Positions 46,885 through 54,575 of a stretch of DNA of 64,000 nucleotides are shown piece by piece. The DNA lies in assembly GCA_037200045.1 (NCBI GenBank), contig JBBCHM010000002.1, positions 981,241 to 1,045,240 of the forward strand. The letters run 5' to 3'. The number at the start of each line of letters is the position of its first letter. The first letter of the stretch is position 1. The DNA is from Rhizomicrobium sp. Its GTDB lineage: Bacteria > Pseudomonadota > Alphaproteobacteria > Micropepsales > Micropepsaceae. The notes below the pieces were generated by a model. It was not told the origin of the DNA, made no database searches, and saw only the letters and a list, made by a program, of their open reading frames with translations. The position numbers and the translations under genes were made by a program.

Positions 46885-47841
46885 ATGAACGTGCAGCGCT
46901 TCGATCCGACCTCCGTCTTCACGCCCGAAGAAATGACGAGCGTGCGGGCACGCTCCGATGTCACCGGCATGCTGTGCGTGATCCATGCCTGGGTCGTGAT
47001 CGGCGCGGCGATGGCGGTCTATGCGCTTATGCCCAATCCGCTGACCTTCCTGTTCGCGGTGATCGTGATCGGCAGCCGCCAGCTCGGCCTCGCCATCCTG
47101 ATGCACGACGCGGCGCACGGCGTCTTGATGAAGACGCATTGGCTGAACGAATGGGTCGGCGACTGGCTCTGCGCCTATCCGACGATGGGCGACCTCGTTC
47201 CCTATCGCCACTATCACCTGATGCATCACCGCCGCACCCAGCAGAAGGACGATCCCGATCTCGGCCTGTCGGCGAAATTCCCGATCACGCCGACCAGCTT
47301 TCGCCGCAAGATGATCCGCGACCTGACCGGTCAGACCGGATTCAAGCAGCGCAAGGCGCAGTTCCTGCGCTCGCTCGGCGCGCCGGACCAGCCCTTCGCG
47401 GCGCGCGCGAAATTCTTCTGGAAGCGGATCGGGCGGCAATATCTCATGCAGTGCATTCTCTTGGCGCTGATGACGGCGTTCGGCAAGCCGCATTATTTCC
47501 TGATGTTCTGGGTGCTGCCCAATCTCACCTGGCAGATGGCGATCACGCGGGTGCGCAACATCGCCGAGCACGCGGTGGTGCCCGACAACAACGACGTGTT
47601 CCGCAATGCCCGCACGACCTATGCCAACTGGTTCGTCCGCGCGCTGGTGGCGCCCTATTGGGTGAACTATCACGTCGATCATCACCTGCTGTTCTATGTC
47701 CCCTGCTACAACCTGCCCAAGCTGCACGCGCTGCTGCTGGCCAAGGGGCTGGGACCGAAGATGGAAATCCAGCCCGGCTACCTCGCCGTGCTGAAGATGG
47801 CGACCAGCAAGCCGGACGCGCCCGCCGTGCTGGCGGCCTGA
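46885..47841 (+). CDS. Membrane fatty acid desaturase family protein
   Basis: A 318-residue integral-membrane di-iron oxidase. Histidine boxes are HDAAH (with G following), YRHYHLMHHRRTQ and a C-terminal VNYHVDHHLLFYVPCYNLPKLH. Three hydrophobic regions are consistent with the desaturase fold. It starts 16 bases after ubiA. The substrate could be acyl lipid or a terpenoid such as a carotenoid or quinone tail; the sequence does not decide. Confidence 0.9.
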   Translation: MNVQRFDPTSVFTPEEMTSVRARSDVTGMLCVIHAWVVIGAAMAVYALMPNPLTFLFAVIVIGSRQLGLAILMHDAAHGVLMKTHWLNEWVGDWLCAYPTMGDLVPYRHYHLMHHRRTQQKDDPDLGLSAKFPITPTSFRRKMIRDLTGQTGFKQRKAQFLRSLGAPDQPFAARAKFFWKRIGRQYLMQCILLALMTAFGKPHYFLMFWVLPNLTWQMAITRVRNIAEHAVVPDNNDVFRNARTTYANWFVRALVAPYWVNYHVDHHLLFYVPCYNLPKLHALLLAKGLGPKMEIQPGYLAVLKMATSKPDAPAVLAA

Positions 47842-47842
47842 C

Positions 47843-48472
47843 GTGCATCTTTCCATGACGGGACACGGGGCCGGCGTCGGAAACGACGCCGCGGCCGACG
47901 CGCGGGCCATGGCGCAATTCGCCGAGCATCGCGTGCTCGAACTGCCCGACCTGTTCGCGCCCGATGCCCAGGCGGTGCTCGCGCAGTCGCTGGCCGGCAG
48001 CACCTTCGTGCCGGACGACATCCATGTCCCCGGAAGCCGGCTGCGCGAGGCGCCGCCGCGCACCGGACCGCTGCTATGCTGGCTGCTCGGCCGGCCGGAG
48101 CTGCGCCGCTGGGTCGAGACGATCACCGCGACCGCGCCGCTGGCCGCGGTGGGCGGCGCGACGGCGCGCTTCGAGGCCGGCGGCGGCCAGCATCTGGATT
48201 GGCACAACGACCTGGTGCCTGGCCACACGCGGATGCTGGCGGTGACGGTCAATCTCGGGAGCGAGCCCTATGAAGGCGGCCGGTTCGAGATGAAGCGGCG
48301 CGGCGCCGACGCGCCGTTCTTCGCGCACGCGCATGTGCAGCCCTTCGCCGCCCTCATCTTCGCCATCGACAAGACGCTGATGCACCGCGTCACGCCGGTG
48401 ACGGCGGGCGGCCCACGCACCGTGTTTGGCGGCTGGTTCCTGTCCGAGCCGGTCGCGCGGCCACCGGTTTGA
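47843..48472 (+). CDS. 2-oxoglutarate/Fe(II)-dependent oxygenase family protein
   Basis: A 209-residue prolyl-hydroxylase-like dioxygenase. The iron triad is HLDWHND (HxD) and LMHRVTPV (distal His), followed by the 2OG-binding Arg in GGPRTVFGGWF. GTG 47843 lies 1 base after the desaturase stop; ATG 47855 is an alternative that loses 4 residues. Substrate unknown; operon position suggests a link with the desaturase and methyltransferase. Confidence 0.83.
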   Translation: MHLSMTGHGAGVGNDAAADARAMAQFAEHRVLELPDLFAPDAQAVLAQSLAGSTFVPDDIHVPGSRLREAPPRTGPLLCWLLGRPELRRWVETITATAPLAAVGGATARFEAGGGQHLDWHNDLVPGHTRMLAVTVNLGSEPYEGGRFEMKRRGADAPFFAHAHVQPFAALIFAIDKTLMHRVTPVTAGGPRTVFGGWFLSEPVARPPV

Positions 48473-48501
48473 TCCTTGGGCCAAACGCGATAGGAACAGG
48501 C

Positions 48502-49146
48502 GTGACAGATCCCAAAGACTTCATCCGCGCCAACACCGTGCTGATGGCGCCCCCGCTGGTGCCGGAGATCAAGCTGCACCTCGCGACCGAGGTCGTGCCG
48601 CTGTGGCGGTTGACGGAAGAGGAGTTGCAGGCGCAGGGCGTGCCGCCGCCCTATTGGGCGTTCGCCTGGGCGGGCGGCCAGGCGCTGGCGCGCTATGTGC
48701 TCGATCATCCCAAGGTCGTGCGCGGCATGGACGTGCTCGATTTCGGGTCGGGCTCGGGCCTCGTCGCCATCGCCGCGGCGAAGGCCGGCGCGGAGCGCAT
48801 CATGGCGGCGGACGTCGATCCCTTCGCCTATGCCGCGATCAAGCTCAACGCCATCGCCAACAGCGCCATCCTGGGCGCCACGACCAGCGATTTGATCGAC
48901 TCCGACGGCAATTGGCGCATCATCCTGGTCGGCGACATGTGTTACGAGCGGCCGCTGGCGGAGCGGCTGCTGGCCTGGCTGACCGACCGCGCGGCGCATG
49001 GCGCGAGCGTGCTGTTGGGCGATCCAGGGCGCAGCTATTTTCCCAAGGGCGGCGTCGAGAAGCTGGCGACCTATCGCGTGCAGACGACGCGCGACCTCGA
49101 AGACCGCGAAATCCGCGAGACCAGCGTCTACCGGCTGCTCGCCTGA
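48502..49146 (+). CDS. Protein lysine methyltransferase-like protein (ETFB-KMT/METTL20 type)
   Basis: A 214-residue class I SAM methyltransferase. The SAM loop is VLDFGSGSGLVAIAAAKAGA with acidic VDPFAY next; IRANTVLMAPPLVPEIKLHLATE and PPYWAFAWAGGQALARYVLD match the ETFbeta methyltransferase family known in alphaproteobacteria and mitochondria. Instead of a DPPY motif it has GDMCYERPL. GTG 48502 with AGGAACAGG upstream is preferred over TTG 48469. Last gene of the ubiA run. Confidence 0.85.
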   Translation: MTDPKDFIRANTVLMAPPLVPEIKLHLATEVVPLWRLTEEELQAQGVPPPYWAFAWAGGQALARYVLDHPKVVRGMDVLDFGSGSGLVAIAAAKAGAERIMAADVDPFAYAAIKLNAIANSAILGATTSDLIDSDGNWRIILVGDMCYERPLAERLLAWLTDRAAHGASVLLGDPGRSYFPKGGVEKLATYRVQTTRDLEDREIRETSVYRLLA

Positions 49147-49206
49147 GCGTCATGGCACTGTAACGCTTTCGTCACGGCAAATTCGCCGGAGCGCCTCGGA
49201 ACGATA

Positions 49207-49220
49207 TTGCGGCGCAGCAA
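49207..49220. promoter_or_regulatory. Near-palindrome upstream of the phasin gene (candidate PhaR-type site)
   Basis: TTGCGGCGCAGCAA is symmetric at 12 of 14 positions and lies 73 bases before the phasin start. Phasin genes are often repressed by PhaR, whose sites contain TGC...GCA half-sites. Single copy, so weak. Confidence 0.3.
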
Positions 49221-49292
49221 TTATTCAGAGGCGCGCCGAAGCGCTCTGCGCTCGACGGCGCGCACGCGTCACTCTAGCAAAGGATATCCGCA

Positions 49293-49769
49293 ATGGACGC
49301 CCGAAACACTGTCCGCACGCTCGAACGCGACACGATCGCGATGTTCGCGCCGTGGAACGAAATGATGAACCAGTCGCGCGTGTATTTCGAGAAGAGCCTC
49401 AGCGCGATGCGCGGCGAGACCATGGAATTGCTCACCAAGCTGCACGACCGCAACGGCGAGATTCTGGAGCAGTGCGCGAACCGGACCGATCTGGCGGCCC
49501 TCGCCTCGGCGCAGGAGAAGTGGTTCGCCGATTTCAGCCGCGACATGTTGGCGGCCTCGCGGCGCCTGCAGGAAACGACGCGGCATATCCTGGCGGAGAG
49601 CATCGAGAGCGTCGGGCAGAGCATGCGCAACGGGGCGCAGGCGGCGGCCGATGCCGGCGCGCACGCCGCCGAGGCGGTGCAGGCCGATGCGAAGGACGCC
49701 GAAGACGAAGCCGAGGATGCGTGGCACGGCAACGGCGCGGAGCCGTCGCATCCCGAGCACAACGCGTAG
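49293..49769 (+). CDS. Phasin family protein
   Basis: A 158-residue, mostly helical amphipathic protein resembling phasins, which coat polyhydroxyalkanoate granules. The core (about 15-115; WNEMMNQSRVYFEKSLSAMR, RNGEILEQCANRTDLAALAS, WFADFSRDMLAASRRLQE) fits phasin_2-type proteins, and the C-terminal 40 residues are Ala/Glu/Asp-rich. No PHA synthase is nearby, so the link to storage is by family only. AAAGGA precedes the ATG. Confidence 0.78.
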   Translation: MDARNTVRTLERDTIAMFAPWNEMMNQSRVYFEKSLSAMRGETMELLTKLHDRNGEILEQCANRTDLAALASAQEKWFADFSRDMLAASRRLQETTRHILAESIESVGQSMRNGAQAAADAGAHAAEAVQADAKDAEDEAEDAWHGNGAEPSHPEHNA

Positions 49770-50993
49770 CTAGCGTTTGCGCAAGGGCGTGGGCGCCGGG
49801 CCGGTGTAGCGGGCGCGCGGGCGGATGAGCTTGCGGCTTTCGAGCTGCTCGCTCGCATGCGCCACCCAGCCGGCGAGGCGCGCCATCGCGAACAGCGTGG
49901 TCTCGCTGCCTTGCGGCATGCCGAGGGCGCGGCGCATCACGGCGAGCGCGTAATCGCAATTGGCGAAGCCGCCGGTGGCCTCCCTGATGCGCTCGGGGAT
50001 CTCGACCGCGAGGCGCTTGTCGATGCCGGTCTTGATCAGCGCGCCGAGCAGCGAGACGGCGCGCGGATCGCCGCCCTGATAGACCATGTGGCCGAAGCCG
50101 GGGAAGCGCTCGCCCAGCGCCACGCGCTCGCGCACGATGGCGGCGATGTCGCCTTCGAGCAGCGTGTCGAGCAGCTTGGCCGCGAGCGGGCCGACGCCGC
50201 CATGGCGCGGCCCCTTCAGCGCGACCAGGCCGGCGATGATCGCGTCGTAAAGGCTGATGCCGGTCGAGGCGGCGCAGCGCACCGTGAATGTCGAGGCGTT
50301 CAGCTCATGATCCGCCAGAAGCACCAGCGCGCGGCGGATGAGATCCTCCGCGTGCTTATGCTTCGGCGCCCAGGCGCGGGCGATCTGCTTGTGCAGCGGC
50401 TCGGCGGACGGCTCGGCCTCGATCATCGCGGCGACGGCGAGGCGCAGGATGCGGGCGCCGGTGGCGGCGCGGCCCTCTGCGACCGAGTTGTAGGCGCGCG
50501 GATCGGCCTCGGCGGCCTGGGACAGCACGGCGACGGCGCGGTCGATCGGCGGCGCGCCGCGCGTCGCCGCCAGGATGGCGCGCATCGCGGGCGACACCAC
50601 CGGCAGGTTCGTCTTGGCGAAGGGATCGGCGGATTTGGAGTCCCACAGCAGCGTGGCGCATTGCTCGAAGGTCGCGGTCTCGGCCAGCGCGGTGGCGCGC
50701 ACGCCGCGATAGATCGGGCCCTCCACCGTGATGGTCGAGACGGCGCTGTCCATCACCGGCAGGTCGGCGGCTTTGAGGCCCTGGGTCTCCACCAGGGGCG
50801 CGCGGCGGTTCTTGAGGCCGCGCACGTCCTCGGCCCGGTAGCGGCGGCTGCGCGGGGTCTCGCCGGGCTCGGAGCGGATCAGGCCGCGGCTGACATAGGC
50901 GTAGAGCGTGGCCGGCGAGACCGCGAGTTCGGTCGCGGCGTCGCGGGCGGACAGATAGAGCGTGTCGCCCGAGCCATTCGAATTATTATTCAT
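49770..50993 (-). CDS. Citrate-synthase-like protein with N-terminal helix-turn-helix domain
   Basis: A 407-residue fusion. Residues about 10-60 form a MerR/excisionase-type winged helix: LYLSARDAATELAVSPATLY, AYVSRGLIRSE, RSRRYRAEDV. The remainder is a citrate synthase fold with catalytic-type His in ADHELNASTF, His in FPGFGHMVYQGGDPRA and a diverged third site in ANCDYALAVMRRALGM. ATG 50993 and 51002 are both possible. It is divergent from a second citrate-synthase-like gene, with repeated TTGATCA sites between. Likely an enzyme that also binds DNA, or a citrate-synthase-derived regulator. Confidence 0.85.
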   Translation of the reverse strand: MNNNSNGSGDTLYLSARDAATELAVSPATLYAYVSRGLIRSEPGETPRSRRYRAEDVRGLKNRRAPLVETQGLKAADLPVMDSAVSTITVEGPIYRGVRATALAETATFEQCATLLWDSKSADPFAKTNLPVVSPAMRAILAATRGAPPIDRAVAVLSQAAEADPRAYNSVAEGRAATGARILRLAVAAMIEAEPSAEPLHKQIARAWAPKHKHAEDLIRRALVLLADHELNASTFTVRCAASTGISLYDAIIAGLVALKGPRHGGVGPLAAKLLDTLLEGDIAAIVRERVALGERFPGFGHMVYQGGDPRAVSLLGALIKTGIDKRLAVEIPERIREATGGFANCDYALAVMRRALGMPQGSETTLFAMARLAGWVAHASEQLESRKLIRPRARYTGPAPTPLRKR

Positions 50994-50994
50994 G

Positions 50995-51020
50995 TTGATC
51001 ATGCTAATCAAGATTGATCA
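50995..51020. promoter_or_regulatory. TTGATCA repeats between the divergent citrate-synthase-like genes
   Basis: TTGATCA occurs at 50995-51001 and 51014-51020, 19 bases apart and each holding the palindrome TGATCA. Between them AATCAAG supplies extra half-sites, so TTGAT-N7-ATCAA and ATCAA-GA-TTGAT inverted pairs overlap. The intergenic gap is only 78 bases. A plausible operator for the HTH-bearing neighbour. Confidence 0.5.
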
Positions 51021-51071
51021 ATACGTCCAGCCGACCGATCTTGTGTGCAACGCAACAAGGAAGGGACGGAC

Positions 51072-52163
51072 ATGACCCTGCAAAGCAGCAAATCCCCCAT
51101 CGGGCTGGATGGCGTGGCGGCGGCGGAGACCGCGCTCAGCCATGTCGACGGGCAGAAGGGCGAGCTGATCATCGCCGGCGAGCGGGTCGCCGACCTCGCG
51201 GCCAAGTCGAGCTTCGAGGGCGTCACGGCGCGGCTGTGGACGGCGGCGACCGCCACGCCGATCAGCGAGGCCGAAGTGCGCGCGGCGCTCGGCGAGGCGC
51301 GGGTGCGCGCGTTCGGGCATGTCGGGCAGTTCCTCAGCGCGAGCGAGGGGCTGTCCATCGTCGACGGCATGCGGGCCGCGATCGCGACGCTGCGCGCCGA
51401 GCACGGGCTGACCCATGACGCGACCATCGTCGGCGCCCTGCCCGTCATCGTCGGCGCGCTGGTGCAGCGCGCCAAGGGCCAAGCGCCGTTCATTCCGAAC
51501 GCCACGCTGAGCCATGCGGCCGACACGCTCTCCATGCTGCACGGCCGCGCGCCCAACGCGGCGGAGGCGGCGGCGCTCGACGCCTATTTCGTGACCGTGA
51601 GCGATCACGGGATGAACGCCTCGACCTTCACGGCGCGGGTGATCGCCTCGACCCAGGCTGATTTGTTCTGCGCCGTCACCGGCGGCTATTGCGCGCTGAC
51701 CGGGCCTTTGCATGGCGGCGCGCCCGAGCCGGTGCTGGAGATGCTCGACGCCATCGGCACGCGCGAGCGGATCAAGCCGTGGATCGACGAGGCACTGGCG
51801 CGCGGCGAGCGGCTGATGGGCTTCGGCCACCGCGTCTACAAGGTGCGCGATCCGCGCGCCGACGTGCTGAAGACGGCGATGGCGAAGCTGGCGAACAATT
51901 CCGTCGATCTGCCCTTCGCGGCCGAGGTCGAGGCCTATGCGCGCGAGGCGCTCAGGCGGAAGAAGCCGGATCATCCGCTCGACACCAATGTCGAGTTCTT
52001 CACCGCGATCCTGCTCGACGCGCTGGCGATCCCGCGCCAGGCGTTCACGCCGATCTTCGCGGTCGCGCGGGCGGCGGGCTGGACCGCGCATGCCCGCGAA
52101 CAGCAGCGGCGTGGGCGGCTGCTGCGGCCGAGTTCGGCCTATATTGGGGAGATGCCGGCGTAG
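51072..52163 (+). CDS. Citrate synthase/methylcitrate synthase family protein
   Basis: A 363-residue citrate-synthase-fold protein. Catalytic-type residues are seen in VSDHGMNASTF and GFGHRVYKVRDPRADVL, with GPLHGGAPEPVLEML before them. The position usually reading NVDFY is NVEFFTAILLDAL, a Glu in place of the catalytic Asp. GGAAGGGA precedes the ATG. Divergent partner of the HTH-citrate synthase; whether it makes citrate, methylcitrate or another acyl-CoA condensation product is open. Confidence 0.88.
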   Translation: MTLQSSKSPIGLDGVAAAETALSHVDGQKGELIIAGERVADLAAKSSFEGVTARLWTAATATPISEAEVRAALGEARVRAFGHVGQFLSASEGLSIVDGMRAAIATLRAEHGLTHDATIVGALPVIVGALVQRAKGQAPFIPNATLSHAADTLSMLHGRAPNAAEAAALDAYFVTVSDHGMNASTFTARVIASTQADLFCAVTGGYCALTGPLHGGAPEPVLEMLDAIGTRERIKPWIDEALARGERLMGFGHRVYKVRDPRADVLKTAMAKLANNSVDLPFAAEVEAYAREALRRKKPDHPLDTNVEFFTAILLDALAIPRQAFTPIFAVARAAGWTAHAREQQRRGRLLRPSSAYIGEMPA

Positions 52164-52424
52164 CGCGATTTTCGCAGGCGGCCCAAAGGGTTGGAGCACT
52201 TTCGGCAAGATAATTGTTTTCGAGGTCGCGCGCGCCGCCGACCTTTCCAGATCATGGACGCGCACGGGACTTGTCCACGCGGCAGGGCGCGCGCATGCGC
52301 TTGCGCAGCCGCCTAACGGCCGGCGCATGATGGCGTGAAGTGCCCGGTTTTGCGGGCGCGGCGGAAGCTGTTTTCCTTTCATGCGATGATTCTACCGCCG
52401 GCGCGCGGGGTGTTGAATAAGACG

Positions 52425-52573
52425 TTTCCTCCCCCGCGTTTGCGGGGGAGGTGCCGAGCGAGCACTTCGCGAGCGAGGCGGAGGGGGCCAGCTGCGACAG
52501 CGGAGCGCGTGGCGCCCCCTCCGTCTCGCCCGAAGTGGGCGAGCCACCTCCCCCGCAAACGCGGGGGAGGAAA
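52425..52573. repeat. Composite palindromic repeat (family 2, CCTCCCCCGC type)
   Basis: Begins TTTCCTCCCCCGCGTTTGCG and ends CGCAAACGCGGGGGAGGAAA; these are inverted. Inside, GGCGGAGGGGGC faces GCGCCCCCTCCGTC, so the 149 bases can fold as one long structure with a small hairpin at each end. It occupies the right end of the 423-base gap before the GFA gene; 52164-52424 shows nothing I can identify. Confidence 0.9.
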
Positions 52574-52586
52574 GAAGAGGACGACG

Positions 52587-52934
52587 ATGCAGACCCATCA
52601 AGGCTCCTGTCATTGCGGGCGGGTGCGGTTCGAGGTCGAGGCGGAGCTCGACCATGTGCGGGTCTGCGACTGCTCGATCTGCCGGCGGCGCGGGGCGCTG
52701 CTGCATCGCGTGGCGCCGGAGCGGATACGGTTCCTGACGCCGCTGGACGCGCTTGCGACCTATACGTTCAACACGCACACGGCGCGGGACTATTTCTGCC
52801 CGACCTGCGGGATCCTGCCGTTCCGCCGCCCGCGCACGGCGCCCGGCGAATGGAGCGTCAATGTGCGATGCCTGGACGGCGTCGATCTCGATGCGATCCC
52901 GGTGAAGCGGGTGCATGGGAGCAAGCTGTCGTAG
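52587..52934 (+). CDS. GFA/CENP-V family zinc protein
   Basis: A 115-residue protein of the GFA (glutathione-dependent formaldehyde-activating enzyme) family. Zinc-binding cysteines appear as GSCHCGRVRFEVEA, VCDCSICRRRGAL and YFCPTCGILPF. Family members vary in function and formaldehyde activity is not assured. ATG 52587 lies 13 bases after a family-2 repeat, whose AGGAAAGAAGAGG end supplies the Shine-Dalgarno region. Confidence 0.9.
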   Translation: MQTHQGSCHCGRVRFEVEAELDHVRVCDCSICRRRGALLHRVAPERIRFLTPLDALATYTFNTHTARDYFCPTCGILPFRRPRTAPGEWSVNVRCLDGVDLDAIPVKRVHGSKLS

Positions 52935-52960
52935 TGCACCCACTATCAACGCAACAAGCT

Positions 52961-52986
52961 GTCATGGCCCGCGACCAGGAACGCGG
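52961..52986. repeat. Decayed half copy of a family-1 repeat
   Basis: TGTCATGGCCCGCGACCAGG then AACGCGG keeps the outer flank and one side of the stem but not the inner flank. It lies in the 211-base gap between the GFA and FUSC genes, which holds nothing else I can name. Confidence 0.55.
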
Positions 52987-53145
52987 ACACTTTTCGCGCT
53001 CATTGCGCTTGCGGCCTGTGGCGTGTGCTTCTTGTTGCTTGTAGCGATATTCTTAGCTCCGTAGCCGCAGGCTGAGAATTTTCAATCTGAGACACAACCC
53101 AAACCACAAGTAGACAAAACAAGAACGCAGCGCGATAACCGCGGA

Positions 53146-54267
53146 ATGAAAACCCGCTTCCTCGCCGTCGCGCACTGGTCGCGCGCGCTGTTTCACCAGC
53201 ACCAGGACGCCCTGCTCGTCGCGGGGCGGGTCGGGGTTTCGGCGGTGCTGGCTTATCTCATCGCGTCGCTGCAGCACGTGCCGGAGACCTATTGGCCGGT
53301 GATGTCCGCCGTCATCGTCGCGCGCGGCGGGGCCAAGGGCGCGGGCGGGTCGGCGACGGACCGGCTGGTCGGCACGCTCGCCGGCGCCGCCGTCGGACTG
53401 GCCGCGTCGTTCCTGCACCGCTTCGGATTGCCGGAATGGGCGCTGCTGTTCGTCGCCATGGCGCCGATGGCGTTCCTGTCGGCGGACAATTCGGCGTTCC
53501 GCGCCGCCCCCATGGCGGCGATGATCGTGCTGTCGGCCACGGCGAGCGGCAAGACCGGCGCGTTCGGGCTCGGCGTCGCGGCGCTGCGCGTGCTGGATGT
53601 CGGGATGGGGACGCTGGCGGCGCTGTTCGTCTCCTATGTCGTGCTGCCGTCCAACGCGATGAAAAGCCTGCGCAAGAACGCCGCCGCGCTGATGATGCCG
53701 CTGGCCAATCTACTCGCGCTCGGGATGCGGCCGGAGGACGCGGACGCGCAGGACAAGTTCAAGCGGCTGAACGCCAAAACGCGGCGCGAGATGCGCGAGC
53801 TCGTCATCGCGGCGCGGCAGATCAAGCCAAAACGCGGTGGTCCAGACTCTGGGCGCGACCTCGCCGAGACGCTGCCCAACCAGTTCACCGGCGCGCTGAC
53901 GCGCTCGCACGGCACCATCGTGTTCATCGGACGCGCGCTCGCCGGCGCGCCGCTGCCCGAGGGCGTGACGGCGGCGTTGCGCCCGTTCCTGCGTGATGCG
54001 CGGGCGCGACTGGGCGCGATCCATCACCTCCTGGCGGAGGGCGCGCCGGCTGGCGCGGGCGCCGAGCTGGCGGCGAGCATCGACGCGGCGGTGGCGCGGA
54101 TCGAGCAGGCGACGATCGATCCGGCAGCGCATCTGGAGGCCCTGCCCTTCCTGATGCAGACGCTGCGCGACGATTTGAACGACCTGGCGGCGACGGCCGG
54201 CGCGATCAGCGGGCCGCCGAAGGCGCGCGGCGCGGAAGCGGCGGCGACGGTGGTGGCGGAAGGGTAG
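53146..54267 (+). CDS. FUSC family membrane protein
   Basis: A 373-residue inner-membrane protein of the FUSC/aromatic-acid-exporter-like family. About six helices in the first 175 residues carry the FUSC signature ETYWPVMSAVIVARGGAKGA, TDRLVGTLAGAAVG and LRVLDVGMGTLAAL; the rest is a helical cytoplasmic domain (LRKNAAALMMPLANLLALGM onward). Some relatives export aromatic acids; no partner HlyD or outer-membrane gene is beside it. The ATG has a poor Shine-Dalgarno. Confidence 0.85.
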   Translation: MKTRFLAVAHWSRALFHQHQDALLVAGRVGVSAVLAYLIASLQHVPETYWPVMSAVIVARGGAKGAGGSATDRLVGTLAGAAVGLAASFLHRFGLPEWALLFVAMAPMAFLSADNSAFRAAPMAAMIVLSATASGKTGAFGLGVAALRVLDVGMGTLAALFVSYVVLPSNAMKSLRKNAAALMMPLANLLALGMRPEDADAQDKFKRLNAKTRREMRELVIAARQIKPKRGGPDSGRDLAETLPNQFTGALTRSHGTIVFIGRALAGAPLPEGVTAALRPFLRDARARLGAIHHLLAEGAPAGAGAELAASIDAAVARIEQATIDPAAHLEALPFLMQTLRDDLNDLAATAGAISGPPKARGAEAAATVVAEG

Positions 54268-54280
54268 AGAAGTTTCGGTG

Positions 54281-54343
54281 CACGCGGAGCCGCGGAGAAC
54301 GCGGAGCGGTGATTTGCCTCCGCGTTCTCCGCGGCTCCGCGTG
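54281..54343. repeat. Perfect 26-bp-arm hairpin (family 3, copy b)
   Basis: Arms 54281-54306 and 54318-54343 are exact reverse complements with an 11-base loop. The arms match the hairpin at 24603-24667 base for base while the loops differ. It lies 14 bases past the FUSC stop. Confidence 0.9.
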
Positions 54344-54375
54344 AAAACGTTTTTTGCGCTTCGCGCGAAAAAAAC

Positions 54376-54520
54376 TGTCATCCGCCGCGAGTTCGTAGCG
54401 ACAGCGTGCGAACGGCGGACCCAGGTGATCCAATATCCGCCAGCGCGGAATTTGCGCGAGCCCACACTTTCAACATCGTGCAGAATTCAACTGGGTGGCC
54501 CGCATTCGCGGGCCATGACA
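54376..54520. repeat. Two-hairpin palindromic repeat (family 1, CCGCCG variant)
   Basis: CTGTCATCCGCCG...CGGCGGACCCAGGTGA forms the left hairpin; TTCAACTGGGTGGCCCGCAT...GGGCCATGACA the right one. The outer TGTCAT/ATGACA and inner ACCCAG/CTGGGT flanks are kept although the two stems have unlike sequences. Together with the family-3 hairpin it fills the 308-base gap between FUSC and the permease. Confidence 0.82.
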
Positions 54521-54575
54521 GCTCGTTTTGTTGCAACGCTCGCGCTCGCCGGGGATCACAGCGTAGATGCTATCC

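Noticed and set aside
52425..52573. CRISPR array
   Set aside because: The repeats are inverted, not direct with regular spacers, and no cas gene is present.
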